This document shows positions 1 through 8,089 of a stretch of DNA of 45,692 nt, piece by piece. Source of the DNA: K23-9 sp049680365 (GTDB lineage Bacteria; Planctomycetota; Planctomycetia; Pirellulales; Pirellulaceae); NCBI GenBank assembly GCA_049680365.1, contig JBAUHQ010000283.1, positions 1-45,692 of the forward strand. Reading direction: 5' to 3'. Below the pieces are notes generated by a model, which made no database searches, was not told the DNA's origin, and saw only the letters and a program-made list of their open reading frames with translations. Numbering within the stretch: position 1 is the stretch's first letter; each line of letters opens with the position of its first letter. A program made the position numbers and the translations under genes.

Positions 1-442
1 GGTCAATGGAGCCCTGTTCATCCAACGCCCCACCTTCTTTTTCCAGGCGGATCTTGGCCAGTAATTCACCCACCACTGCTGCGTTGTCCGCGCCCTTGTT
101 GAGAACAAACTGCAGCTTGGGTGTGTAACGTGCGTCGATTCGATTAGCGATCTGCTGTTGTAAGAAGCCAGCGGAATTCTGAAGGCCGCGAAGTGCGTTT
201 TGCTTTTGCTTTTCACTGCCCATCACGCTGACGCTGACTTTGGCTTCGCGCATATCAGGGGCGACGCTGACCGAAATTACCGTCACATTTTGGACGCGAG
301 GGTCACGCAGTTCGGTCAAGATCGATGTGGCGACGACTTCACGGATCGCCTCGGCGGCTTTTAGCAATCGGCGGCTTGTCACAAATGGAACGGTGTTAAA
401 AAAGGAAGGTTGAATGGAGAAGAGAACCAAAATGAAACTCAT
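1..442 (-). CDS. rbfA: Ribosome-binding factor A (RbfA), 3' end outside window
   Basis: RbfA binds the 30S subunit and helps mature the 5' end of 16S rRNA. Read on the minus strand the frame runs open from an ATG at 442 to the window edge, so the C-terminus is missing. The core reads VTSRRLLKAAEAIREVV, then a TELRDPRV segment and a VSVAPDMREAKVSVSV strand, the KH-like pattern of the family. A GTG at 384 lies directly before the conserved TSRRLLKAA helix and would give a protein of more usual length; neither start has a clear Shine-Dalgarno sequence, so the true start is open. It follows infB by about 70 bp in the classical nusA-infB-rbfA order, which supports the call. Confidence 0.85.
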   Translation of the reverse strand, partial: MSFILVLFSIQPSFFNTVPFVTSRRLLKAAEAIREVVATSILTELRDPRVQNVTVISVSVAPDMREAKVSVSVMGSEKQKQNALRGLQNSAGFLQQQIANRIDARYTPKLQFVLNKGADNAAVVGELLAKIRLEKEGGALDEQGSID

Positions 443-513
443 TGCCTGACTGAATCGGCAATCGACTGATCAGACCGCGTCAATCTTGGGCAATGAATTT
501 TCATGTGCTCGCG

Positions 514-3336
514 TTAATCAAGAGTTCGTGCGACCTCTTCGATGCGATAAGCTTCTAAAACGTCATCTTGTTTGATGTCGTTGAAGCCTTGCAGTCGAAT
601 ACCGCATTCCATTCCGCGTGGTACTTCCTTGACGTCCTCTTTAATGCGTTTGAGCGAATCGAGTCCATAGTCGCCAATCGTTCGCCCATCACGGTTAACG
701 CGAATGCGACACCCGCGATGAATCGCACCTTGGACCACGTAGCACCCAGCGATCGTTCCGACCCGACTGATCGAGAAGACTTGCTTGACAAGAGCACGTC
801 CTAATTCGACGACCTTCTCTTCCGGCTTCAAGCGGCCTTCGACCATCGCTTTGATGTCATCGGTCAGCTTGTAAATGACTTCGTACCGTCGGATTTGAAC
901 ATTGCGTTCGTCTGCTAGAGACCGAGCTTGTTCATCCGGGATCACGTTGAAGGCCAGGATCACTGCGTCGGATGCAGATGCCAGTGTCGCATCAGCCAGA
1001 GTTACACCACCAACACTGCGTTGTAGGACGCGAATCTCGACTTCGGGATGATCAAACTTGGACAGTTCTTTGTCGATCGCTTCTAGCGAACCCTTGGCGT
1101 CAGCACGAATGATCACATTCAGCTTGACTCGTTCGGATTGTCCCAGTCGACCGTCCTGCAGCATCTCTTGGAAGTTCTCGAACGAGATCTTTGTTGTCGA
1201 CCCTGAAAGGTTTTCGCGGCTCGATTCGTAGGAACGGGCTTCTGCGATTTCGCGAGCTTGAGTGATGTCACTCAGCACATGGAACCGATCACCAGCTCCA
1301 GGAGCGATGTCCAAGCCAATCAGGTTGACAGGTGTACTTGGGCCGGCTTCGGTTACAGTTGCACCGGTAAGTGTGTTCGTCATTGCACGAACACGACCAT
1401 GTGCTGGACCGCAAACCAGAATGTCACCGACTCGCATCGTACCGTTTTGAACGATTAGCTTCGCAACGACGCCGCGGTCACCTTCCTGCTGCGATTCCAG
1501 GCAAACACCAAGTGCTTCGCGATTGGGGTTGGCTGTGTATTCGTTGAGTTCTGCAATGGTTAATAGGGTTTCAAGCAGTTCATCCATTCCCGTGCCCTTG
1601 ATGGCACTGGTTGGAACGACTTCGACGTCGCCGCCCCATTCGCTTGGCGTCAACTGATGCTCGGTTAGTTGGGTCATCACACGGTTGATGTCGACGCCTT
1701 CCAGGTCGATCTTGTTTAAAGCAACCACGATCGGAACTTCGGCTGCTTTGGCGTGGCTAATCGCTTCTTCGGTTTGTGGCATGATGCCGTCGTCCGCTGC
1801 GATCACCAGCACAGCAATGTCCGTGACATTCGCACCACGAGCACGCATTTCCGTAAACGCTTCGTGGCCCGGTGTATCAACAAACGTGACCGAGCGTCCG
1901 TCTTTTTCGACTTCGTAAGCACGAATGTGCTGTGTAATGCCCCCGGCTTCGCCGCTGACAACATTGATTCCAATCAAGTGGTCCAACAAGCTGGTTTTAC
2001 CGTGGTCGACGTGCCCCAGGAATGTCACGATTGGAGCACGTGGCACCAATGCGGTTGGGTCGTCTTCTTGGTTTTCCAGTTCAGAAATCAGTTCGTCTTC
2101 CAGCGTTTCGGACGCTTTCAGTTCGATTGTCAAATCCAGTTGAGCGGCAATCATTTCCGCAGTGTCTAGATCCAGCTCCGAGTTGATGTTGACCATCATC
2201 TGCATGCCCATCAGGATCTTCAGGACGCTTGCGACCGGGATTCCTGCGGCTTCGGAGAAGCTACGAATCGTACATGGCAATTCCAGCGAAACAGCATCTT
2301 TACGGGGAGCCGCTGTATTGGTGCCTTTGCGTTTGAGCGTTTGGCCACGTCCACCGGAGCGACCACCGTAACCACCACGGTCGAATCCTGAGCCTTGACG
2401 ACGGTTCCCGCGCGAACGTTCTGCACGCACGCTGGCCATTCCGCCAATGCCTTTCTTCTTTTGTGGCTTGTCCTCTTCTTCACCAGCACCGCGTTTTTTC
2501 TCGCCCGTGAAACCACTTAAGCCACCGCGTTTGACGCGATTCTTTTCGCTGTCTTCTTTGGCAAGTTGCTCCAGTGGTGCTGCCATGCCCTGCTTGTGTC
2601 CAGCGATCACGTCCTTGCTAAGCTTGACGTCAGGCTTTTGTGCCTTTGGCTCATTGGCACCTTTCGCAACGGCTGGTTCTTTCGCTTCGCCCAGTTGAGC
2701 CATCTTGATGTTGATACGTGGCTCACGCTTCTTCGTCCGGCCCGCATCAGCATCCTTCTTTTCGCCACTGGCTGCGGGGCGATCAAGCGACCGGATTCGT
2801 CCACCAATACCACCTTCACTGCGTACTGGCGCAACAGGATCGTTTGGACGGACAGGCGCGTTGGAGCCCATTCGGCTGGCCAATCCACCTACGCTTCGCT
2901 TCGGTGGCGGCAGTTTGACATCGGGGGCCTGTGGCTTGACTTTTTCCTCGGCTTTGGGAGCCGTCGGCGTCATAGGGACAGGCGGCAGAGCGGCCGGGCT
3001 TCGGACCACCGGTGTGTCGCTCTTGACGCCAGTAGGTCGAGTACTCTGAGCGGCTGCGACTTTGCGAGCACCCGAAGTCCGCCCAATAATCGGCTTTGGT
3101 TTAGTGCGTTCCGGTTGAATGGCTTCGCGCACTGCTACAGGAGCAGTCGTTGGAGCGACCGGTTCGGCGGGTTGATTAGACGAAGCGAGATGATCGCGAA
3201 CTCGTTGAGTTTCTTCGTCGGTCAAGCTAGCTAGCGCGGAACCTTTTCCGGTGATACCGACTTTCTTGACGAGATCAACGAGATCCTTGCTATCGAGATT
3301 CAGTTCTTTTGCGAGCGCGTAAATGCGTGCGGGCAC
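514..3336 (-). CDS. infB: Translation initiation factor IF-2
   Basis: IF-2 is the GTPase that places initiator tRNA on the 30S subunit and promotes subunit joining. The 940-residue protein starts with an IF2_N helix domain (MPARIYALAKELNL), followed by a long low-complexity Ala/Pro/Lys/Arg region to about residue 340 and a second IF2_N-like segment. The G domain then begins: G1 GHVDHGKT near 442, G3 DTPGH near 487, and G4 NKID near 541. Domains II to IV follow and end with GMECGIRLQGFNDIKQDD. Length is in the upper normal range because of the expanded linker. It lies downstream of nusA and upstream of rbfA on the same strand, but separated from nusA by about 550 bp, so it may have its own promoter or a processing site. 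Confidence 0.98.
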   Translation of the reverse strand: MPARIYALAKELNLDSKDLVDLVKKVGITGKGSALASLTDEETQRVRDHLASSNQPAEPVAPTTAPVAVREAIQPERTKPKPIIGRTSGARKVAAAQSTRPTGVKSDTPVVRSPAALPPVPMTPTAPKAEEKVKPQAPDVKLPPPKRSVGGLASRMGSNAPVRPNDPVAPVRSEGGIGGRIRSLDRPAASGEKKDADAGRTKKREPRINIKMAQLGEAKEPAVAKGANEPKAQKPDVKLSKDVIAGHKQGMAAPLEQLAKEDSEKNRVKRGGLSGFTGEKKRGAGEEEDKPQKKKGIGGMASVRAERSRGNRRQGSGFDRGGYGGRSGGRGQTLKRKGTNTAAPRKDAVSLELPCTIRSFSEAAGIPVASVLKILMGMQMMVNINSELDLDTAEMIAAQLDLTIELKASETLEDELISELENQEDDPTALVPRAPIVTFLGHVDHGKTSLLDHLIGINVVSGEAGGITQHIRAYEVEKDGRSVTFVDTPGHEAFTEMRARGANVTDIAVLVIAADDGIMPQTEEAISHAKAAEVPIVVALNKIDLEGVDINRVMTQLTEHQLTPSEWGGDVEVVPTSAIKGTGMDELLETLLTIAELNEYTANPNREALGVCLESQQEGDRGVVAKLIVQNGTMRVGDILVCGPAHGRVRAMTNTLTGATVTEAGPSTPVNLIGLDIAPGAGDRFHVLSDITQAREIAEARSYESSRENLSGSTTKISFENFQEMLQDGRLGQSERVKLNVIIRADAKGSLEAIDKELSKFDHPEVEIRVLQRSVGGVTLADATLASASDAVILAFNVIPDEQARSLADERNVQIRRYEVIYKLTDDIKAMVEGRLKPEEKVVELGRALVKQVFSISRVGTIAGCYVVQGAIHRGCRIRVNRDGRTIGDYGLDSLKRIKEDVKEVPRGMECGIRLQGFNDIKQDDVLEAYRIEEVARTLD

Positions 3337-3885
3337 GGGGTAAAAATCCTGTCAATTTCATAAGGAACCCGCAGCGGATTTGTCTGCGCTGCGCGAGGTT
3401 CACTGGTCTGGTTTCGATCACATAAAAAGTGTCCTCCGTCGATTTCAGTTAGCCCTGGCAGTACCATCCGAATCGGGGGTCGTTTTTGACGTTAGGTGAT
3501 TGTCCTGGCGGACGGTTTCTTGGTCTCTCAGTCTCTAATCCTGGCGGAATGCCGTGCCCTTTCGGACGAATGTCGATTCACGTCCGTGTGGACGCTCTCT
3601 GGCAATCAGCCATGACGATGCTATTCAGCGTGGCGTCCTCTGAGGATTCTTGAATTTCCAAAGCATGGCCATCTGTTGGGATGGATTGGAAATCAAGAAA
3701 ACAGGGAAGGCCGCAAGCCAAGGAAACATTGTCTCCTTTACCCGAAGCTGTCCAACGCATCTGTATCCTGAATTGTTAGCAGGATACAGGATAGCGAACT
3801 ACGGGAGTTTCGCAGAGGTCGTGCACGATAGATTTGAGGTGATTCTGCGAAAGAACACAATGAATCTAACGTACTTTCGTGGCCG
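3337..3885. other. Long nusA-infB intergenic region
   Basis: This is a 549 bp stretch between two genes that are usually close together, often with only a small ylxR-type gene between them. I find no convincing coding sequence: the 60-codon minus frame at 3760-3578 has no family resemblance and no ribosome binding site. It holds a strong hairpin (3761-3789) and a 10 bp direct repeat, TCCTGGCGGA, at 3503-3512 and 3539-3548. The region could be the infB leader with a promoter or an attenuator; no -35/-10 pair stands out. Confidence 0.6.
3761..3789 (-). terminator. Hairpin downstream of nusA (terminator/attenuator candidate)
   Basis: CTGTATCCTG at 3761-3770 is perfectly complementary to CAGGATACAG at 3780-3789, giving a 10 bp stem with a 9 nt loop. 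It lies about 97 bp beyond the nusA stop codon in the direction of transcription. There is no U-run after it on the minus strand, so it is not a classic intrinsic terminator. It may be an attenuator, an RNA-processing hairpin or a protein-binding palindrome. Confidence 0.45.
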
Positions 3886-5298
3886 TTAACTCTTTGCTGC
3901 AGCGTCATCAGCGCTGCCCTCCTGGGTGGCTGCCGGGTCCGTGTTGGCAGGAGCTTCACCGCTATCCTCTGCTGAGGGGGCCGTTTCGGGTGCTGCTGGC
4001 TCAGTGGATTCTGGCGTTGTCTGCTCAGCAGTCGCTGTGTTGTCGTCTTCTGCGGGTTGGCTGGTGTTGTCGTCACCTGTGGATTCAGCAGAAGTTTCTC
4101 GCTGAATCTTTTCATTTTCACGTCGTAACCGTCGCTCTTCTGCCGCTGCTTGCTCAGCTTCTTCGGCTCGTTGCTCCGCGATTTCGACGATAATATCGAC
4201 CGCTTCGGCCGACAAACCGCTCATTTCCATGAACGCGTCCGGCTCAATCACCGACAAGTCGTCATACGAAAGATAGCCCTGTTCAACCAGCGATTGCGAG
4301 ATCGCTTCGGTCATCCCCGGCAGTTGGCTGTAGCCGCCAACGGCTCGTTCGATTTGCTCTTCCAGCTCCTTGCCCGTCATGATCTCGATGTCCCAGCCAC
4401 ACAGCTTGCTGGCCAAGCGAACGTTTTGCCCACGCCGACCAATCGCCAGTGAAAGCTGATCTTCCTGTACCAAGACGATCGCACGACCAATCATGTCGCA
4501 CAGTAGCACCTGCTCGACTTCGGCGGGTTGCAATGCGTTGGGGATCAATACTTCGGGATCCTCGCTGAATCGAACGACATCGATATGTTCGCCAGCCAAT
4601 TCTTCTCGGACGGCTTTAATGCGGCTGCCACGGTAGCCCACGCAAACTGCAATTGGGTCGACTTGGCTGTCTTCGCTACTGACGGCAACCTTGCTGCGGT
4701 AGCCAGGTTCGCGGCTAATCGAATTAACGGCGATAACACCCTCAGAAAGTTCCGGAATTTCTTGCTCGAACAATCGCTGGACCAACTGCGGACGCGTGCG
4801 GCTTAGAACCACTCGGATGCGGTTGCCCGTCGCTCGAACTTCAAACACCACGGCACGGACACGTTCGCCCGCGTGAAGTGACTCGCCTGGGATTTGCTCG
4901 CTGCGAGGAAGGATGGCTTCCACGTTGCCAAGGTTCACGGTCGCGACACCACCATCAGCACGGCCAATGATGCCCGCAACGATCTCACCGATTTGTTCGC
5001 GATACTCGATCATTAACGAGTCGCGTTCGGCTTCCTTGACCTTTTGAATAATAACTTGTTTGGCCGTTTGAGCACCGATCCGTCCAATCTGATCGTCACC
5101 CAGCGGTTCACCATCCAATGAGGCAGTGATCCGGCCGTTTTCACGATCCAGCTGAACGGTAATGTCAGCGTCTTCGCCGTACTGTCGTTTGGCGGCGGTC
5201 TGTAGTGCAGCCTCGATCGCGGAGAAAACCAATTCCGTATCGATGTTCTTTTCGCGATGAAGCGAATCGACGTAACGAAGAATGTCTTGCGGATTCAT
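3886..5298 (-). CDS. nusA: Transcription termination/antitermination factor NusA
   Basis: NusA binds RNA polymerase and modulates pausing, termination and antitermination. The 470-residue protein shows, in order, the NusA N-terminal domain (MNPQDILRYVDSLHREKNID), an S1 segment (AGERVRAVVFEVRA), and KH domains including DPIAVCVGYRGSRIKAV and LAIGRRGQNVRLASKLCGW. A helix-hairpin-helix-like region follows (LVEQGYLSYDDLS, MSGLSAEAVDIIVEIAEQ). The last roughly 90 residues are an acidic Glu/Ala/Thr/Pro-rich tail. It heads the nusA-infB-rbfA group. A weak G+C-rich inverted repeat at 5411-5436, between the gene upstream (5466-6488) and nusA, could separate the two transcripts. Confidence 0.98.
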   Translation of the reverse strand: MNPQDILRYVDSLHREKNIDTELVFSAIEAALQTAAKRQYGEDADITVQLDRENGRITASLDGEPLGDDQIGRIGAQTAKQVIIQKVKEAERDSLMIEYREQIGEIVAGIIGRADGGVATVNLGNVEAILPRSEQIPGESLHAGERVRAVVFEVRATGNRIRVVLSRTRPQLVQRLFEQEIPELSEGVIAVNSISREPGYRSKVAVSSEDSQVDPIAVCVGYRGSRIKAVREELAGEHIDVVRFSEDPEVLIPNALQPAEVEQVLLCDMIGRAIVLVQEDQLSLAIGRRGQNVRLASKLCGWDIEIMTGKELEEQIERAVGGYSQLPGMTEAISQSLVEQGYLSYDDLSVIEPDAFMEMSGLSAEAVDIIVEIAEQRAEEAEQAAAEERRLRRENEKIQRETSAESTGDDNTSQPAEDDNTATAEQTTPESTEPAAPETAPSAEDSGEAPANTDPAATQEGSADDAAAKS

Positions 5299-5465
5299 GG
5301 TTTTCCCCGGCGGCGGATCCCGGTGGTGTCTTCCGGTTGTTTAACAATGCGAAGAATTTGCGGCAAAATGGCCAGAAATCTCCGTTTCCTACTGGCCTAT
5401 TTACGAAAACGGCCCGAACCGTTGGGGGGCCCGGGCAAACGCTTGAACCAGTAAGACTCAGAACT

Positions 5466-6488
5466 TTATCGGTAAGGCCAGTGAGTGTCAACCAAGACTG
5501 AGGGGCGAATCGGTGTCACGGTGACCGACTCGAAAACCCCTTCGGTCGGTATTGATAGTTTGACACGCAGTTCTCCGAAGGCTGGATTTCCCAAATTGTT
5601 TCGCCCATCGCCCTTGATTGCCGTCCCCAGTCGTCGCGAACTGCTGCCGCGCGAATGAATGCCGCTGCGATGAATCTGGGACTGATTGTCGTAGATCATC
5701 GTTCGGAGGCCCGATGCGGGGTAGATCGCCGATGCCCAGCCAAAGACCGGACGCAGTGGCGATCGTAGTGGTAGTTGAAAGCGGGCGACGCCATCAGCAT
5801 CGAACTGGACGTTTTGAGTCCAAGTAATCGGGCGGATGTTGGCGTCCACATAATTATGGAAGTCGCCCGTTGGCACTCGAGGCATCAACTCAAAGCGAGC
5901 TTGACCGCGTGCGACAACGGGACGGTCCTTGCTGTCGCGCAATACAATTTCTGCTCGCCATCCGTCAGGATCGGCGTCAGCGTCGAAGTTTGCTAGTTGA
6001 GCTGACAGTTGAAGGTAAGCAGGTCGCGATGCAGCGTCCGGCACCCAATCTTGCGTTTCACTAGCGGTTTGTTGAACGACCGACGGATGGGAGTGATTGG
6101 GAGTCGCTGGCTTGATGATGTGTGTTTCTCCGTTCACGCGGATAGTCAACGTCGCGTCAGAAGCTGGCACCGCACTGGCCAGTACTACTGGTGAACTGAG
6201 TGACTGTTCTTCGTTTTCATTCAGCGATCTGGCCAGAGGTTCTGTGTTGCTAGGCGGCAAGAGAGTCGCCGGTCGAGGTAGCAAGGTGTCGTCTGCCTTC
6301 GACTTGCTACACAAGAGAATCAAAATCGCTGCGAACAGCACAATCAATACTGGTCGAAGTCGTGATGGCGTATCTGTGGCATCTTGATGTTCTTCGGCGG
6401 AATGCAACTCAGGTGCGCGGTGTCCGATAGAAGTGGCGTGGCCGACAGAGTCTGTTTGCGGATGAGTGGGGGGACAGGTTTCTTTCAA
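5466..6488 (-). CDS. Hypothetical single-pass membrane/exported protein
   Basis: I do not recognise this 340-residue protein. A polar N-terminal segment of about 45 residues is followed by one hydrophobic helix (RPVLIVLFAAILILLCS) and a long extracytoplasmic part, suggesting a type II anchored or exported protein. The C-terminal half has beta-rich segments (WRAEIVLRDSKDRPVVARGQARFEL; GVARFQLPLRSPL) that look like an immunoglobulin-like or adaptor fold, but no family motif can be named. The start is a TTG at 6488, the first possible start after an in-frame TGA; no ATG precedes the membrane helix. It lies 167 bp upstream of nusA on the same strand and is divergent from the pilin cluster. Confidence 0.75.
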   Translation of the reverse strand: MKETCPPTHPQTDSVGHATSIGHRAPELHSAEEHQDATDTPSRLRPVLIVLFAAILILLCSKSKADDTLLPRPATLLPPSNTEPLARSLNENEEQSLSSPVVLASAVPASDATLTIRVNGETHIIKPATPNHSHPSVVQQTASETQDWVPDAASRPAYLQLSAQLANFDADADPDGWRAEIVLRDSKDRPVVARGQARFELMPRVPTGDFHNYVDANIRPITWTQNVQFDADGVARFQLPLRSPLRPVFGWASAIYPASGLRTMIYDNQSQIHRSGIHSRGSSSRRLGTAIKGDGRNNLGNPAFGELRVKLSIPTEGVFESVTVTPIRPSVLVDTHWPYR

Positions 6489-7051
6489 CGCATTGCCTCA
6501 GGATTTGGCGGGCTTGAATCGAGTGCTAGTGCAGTCTGTCAAAAGCAAACGCCAAGCCGAATTTGGCCATCCAGTTCCTGTGTACTACATGCGATCGCTT
6601 GAATCACACGTTAATCATGCGTCTAAAGCAGGGTTGAACGTCGCTTGAAGCACTCAGGGGATCCGACGCTGGGGTTCGGTTTTTCTCTCCGATTCAACTC
6701 AGTCCATTGGAGTCGTTGTCGTGGAACCACCACAGATGAAAACTAGAAGCAACCGGTGTTTCGTGGAAACCACATGCTGCTTTTGATCGGGTTGTATTGA
6801 TTGAAGCAGTCGCAGTAATGCGCGACCAAAATTCATCTACACAAAAGGTACCTGAAATCCTGTTTGCGCCGGTCTAGCTCCAAATTGTCTCGTAGGTTTC
6901 ACTGCAATCAAAGTGGCATGGTTTTTCGCAGCAGCGAAACACATCCACAAACTGGTCAAACTGTTGAGCGTCGAATACTCGTTCTAAATCCACGACCACT
7001 TATTCCGTTTGCTCGCCGCCCCCCCCCCCGCCAATCCGAAAGGCTAACAAG
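6489..7051. other. Divergent intergenic region before the pilus-like cluster
   Basis: This 563 bp region separates the minus-strand membrane protein from the plus-strand pseudopilin gene. I see no supported gene; the 73-codon plus frame at 6864-7085 overlaps the pilin start and shows no family resemblance. It must contain both divergent promoters, but no strong sigma-70-type -35/-10 pair is obvious. Its notable element is a run of 11 C residues at 7019-7029, just upstream of the pilin ribosome binding site. Confidence 0.6.
7019..7029. repeat. Poly-C tract (C11) upstream of the pseudopilin start
   Basis: Eleven consecutive C residues end 22 bp before the pseudopilin ATG (7052) and 8 bp before its GAAAGG ribosome binding site. 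In several surface-structure genes, homopolymer tracts in the leader or promoter change length and alter expression. Here that is only a possibility. The tract is also a place where sequencing length errors are likely. Confidence 0.7.
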
Positions 7052-7486
7052 ATGCAACGCCGAACACGAAAAGCTTTTTCACTGATCGAAATGGTCATCG
7101 TTATTCTGATTCTAGGAATTATTGCCGCCGTGGCAGCGCCACGCATGTTTGATACGGCAACGACTGCCGAAGAAAACACGACGCGCCAGCAGCTGCAAGT
7201 GATGCGAAATGCAATCGAAATGTATCGTGCTCGTGATGGTGTCTATCCACTGGCTAACGATTTGCCCAATGCAATGTCGACCATGTTGAACGGCCCGTTT
7301 CCATCACCAAGTGTTGGAACACATCGTAATGATGCAGCAGTCTACTACGACACTAGCAGTGATCCGGCGACTGATGTTGCCGTCTCAGCAGGTTCACCCG
7401 GCGGCTGGGCTTACAAGCCTGCCAACGGCACGCTGCGACTGAATGTTGCACCAACAGAAGGCGACGGACGATTCATCAACTGGTGA
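7052..7486 (+). CDS. Type II secretion/type IV pilus-like pseudopilin (GspG-like)
   Basis: The 144-residue protein has a class III (prepilin) leader: a basic MQRRTRKA segment, then the processing site A/FSLIEMVIVILILGIIAAVAAPRM, with Phe at +1 and the conserved Glu at +5. The C-terminal globular part (VYPLANDLP, GGWAYKPANGTLRLN) matches the major pseudopilin type that assembles into a short periplasmic fibre. Cleavage and methylation would need a PilD-type peptidase, which is not in the window. A GAAAGG ribosome binding site lies 8 nt before the ATG. It is the first gene of the plus-strand cluster that includes the assembly ATPase and platform protein. Confidence 0.9.
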   Translation: MQRRTRKAFSLIEMVIVILILGIIAAVAAPRMFDTATTAEENTTRQQLQVMRNAIEMYRARDGVYPLANDLPNAMSTMLNGPFPSPSVGTHRNDAAVYYDTSSDPATDVAVSAGSPGGWAYKPANGTLRLNVAPTEGDGRFINW

Positions 7487-7618
7487 TCGAATTCCGGCAG
7501 CACGCTGCCACCGAAAGCCTTCGGAGTGGGGCTCGGACCTTTTGTGTCTACGCAGCGTTTCGACGTTGGCAGGGCCTTTTCTAATACAACCATCACAGCA
7601 GCTCTCTTGGCGGAAAAC

Positions 7619-8089
7619 ATGTCAAACTCAAAAACGGTTTTGATCGTCGAAGACGATCCGGTTTTTCGCCGTGTGCTTAGCTTTTCGATCGCCAAGACGG
7701 GGATGACGGTCGAAACCGCCAATCACGGAGCGGCAGGTTTTGACCGGTTGATGGAAGGCGGCATTGATTTCCTGGTGACCGATTTGCAAATGCCACTTTG
7801 TTCTGGAATTGAGTTGCTTGAGCGTTTGCAAGCGGTTGAAGGATATACCTGTCCAAGCACTGTCTTGTGTACCGCAAAAGGGTTGGAGCTGGACAGTGAC
7901 GAACTGATCAAGCGATTTGGCTTGTTGGCTGTCATGCACAAACCCTTCAGTCCAAGAAAGCTGACCGAAGTGATCGCAACACACGTCCTGGGCGAAGACG
8001 TGAATGCTTGTCAGAACCTTTCAGGCATCATCCTTGGGGCTCCCGATACGTTGCTGATTCCTCAGTCCGAATCGATGAACCATGGTTGA
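7619..8089 (+). CDS. Single-domain response regulator (receiver only)
   Basis: A CheY-like receiver domain covers nearly all of this 156-residue protein. The acidic pocket is E11-D12-D13, the phosphoacceptor is D55 in VTDLQMP, the switch Thr is T85 in LCTAKG, and the conserved Lys is K108 in HKPF. About 35 residues after the receiver show no output domain. The frame extends upstream to a GTG at 7526, but the receiver begins straight after the ATG at 7619 (MSNSKTVLIVEDD), so the shorter start is preferred. It overlaps the histidine kinase gene by 8 bp, so the two are translationally coupled and almost certainly a cognate pair. Confidence 0.92.
   Translation: MSNSKTVLIVEDDPVFRRVLSFSIAKTGMTVETANHGAAGFDRLMEGGIDFLVTDLQMPLCSGIELLERLQAVEGYTCPSTVLCTAKGLELDSDELIKRFGLLAVMHKPFSPRKLTEVIATHVLGEDVNACQNLSGIILGAPDTLLIPQSESMNHG

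Noticed and set aside
2566..3234. 222-codon plus-strand frame opposite the IF-2 linker
   Set aside because: The low-complexity linker of infB leaves long antisense frames open; no independent support.
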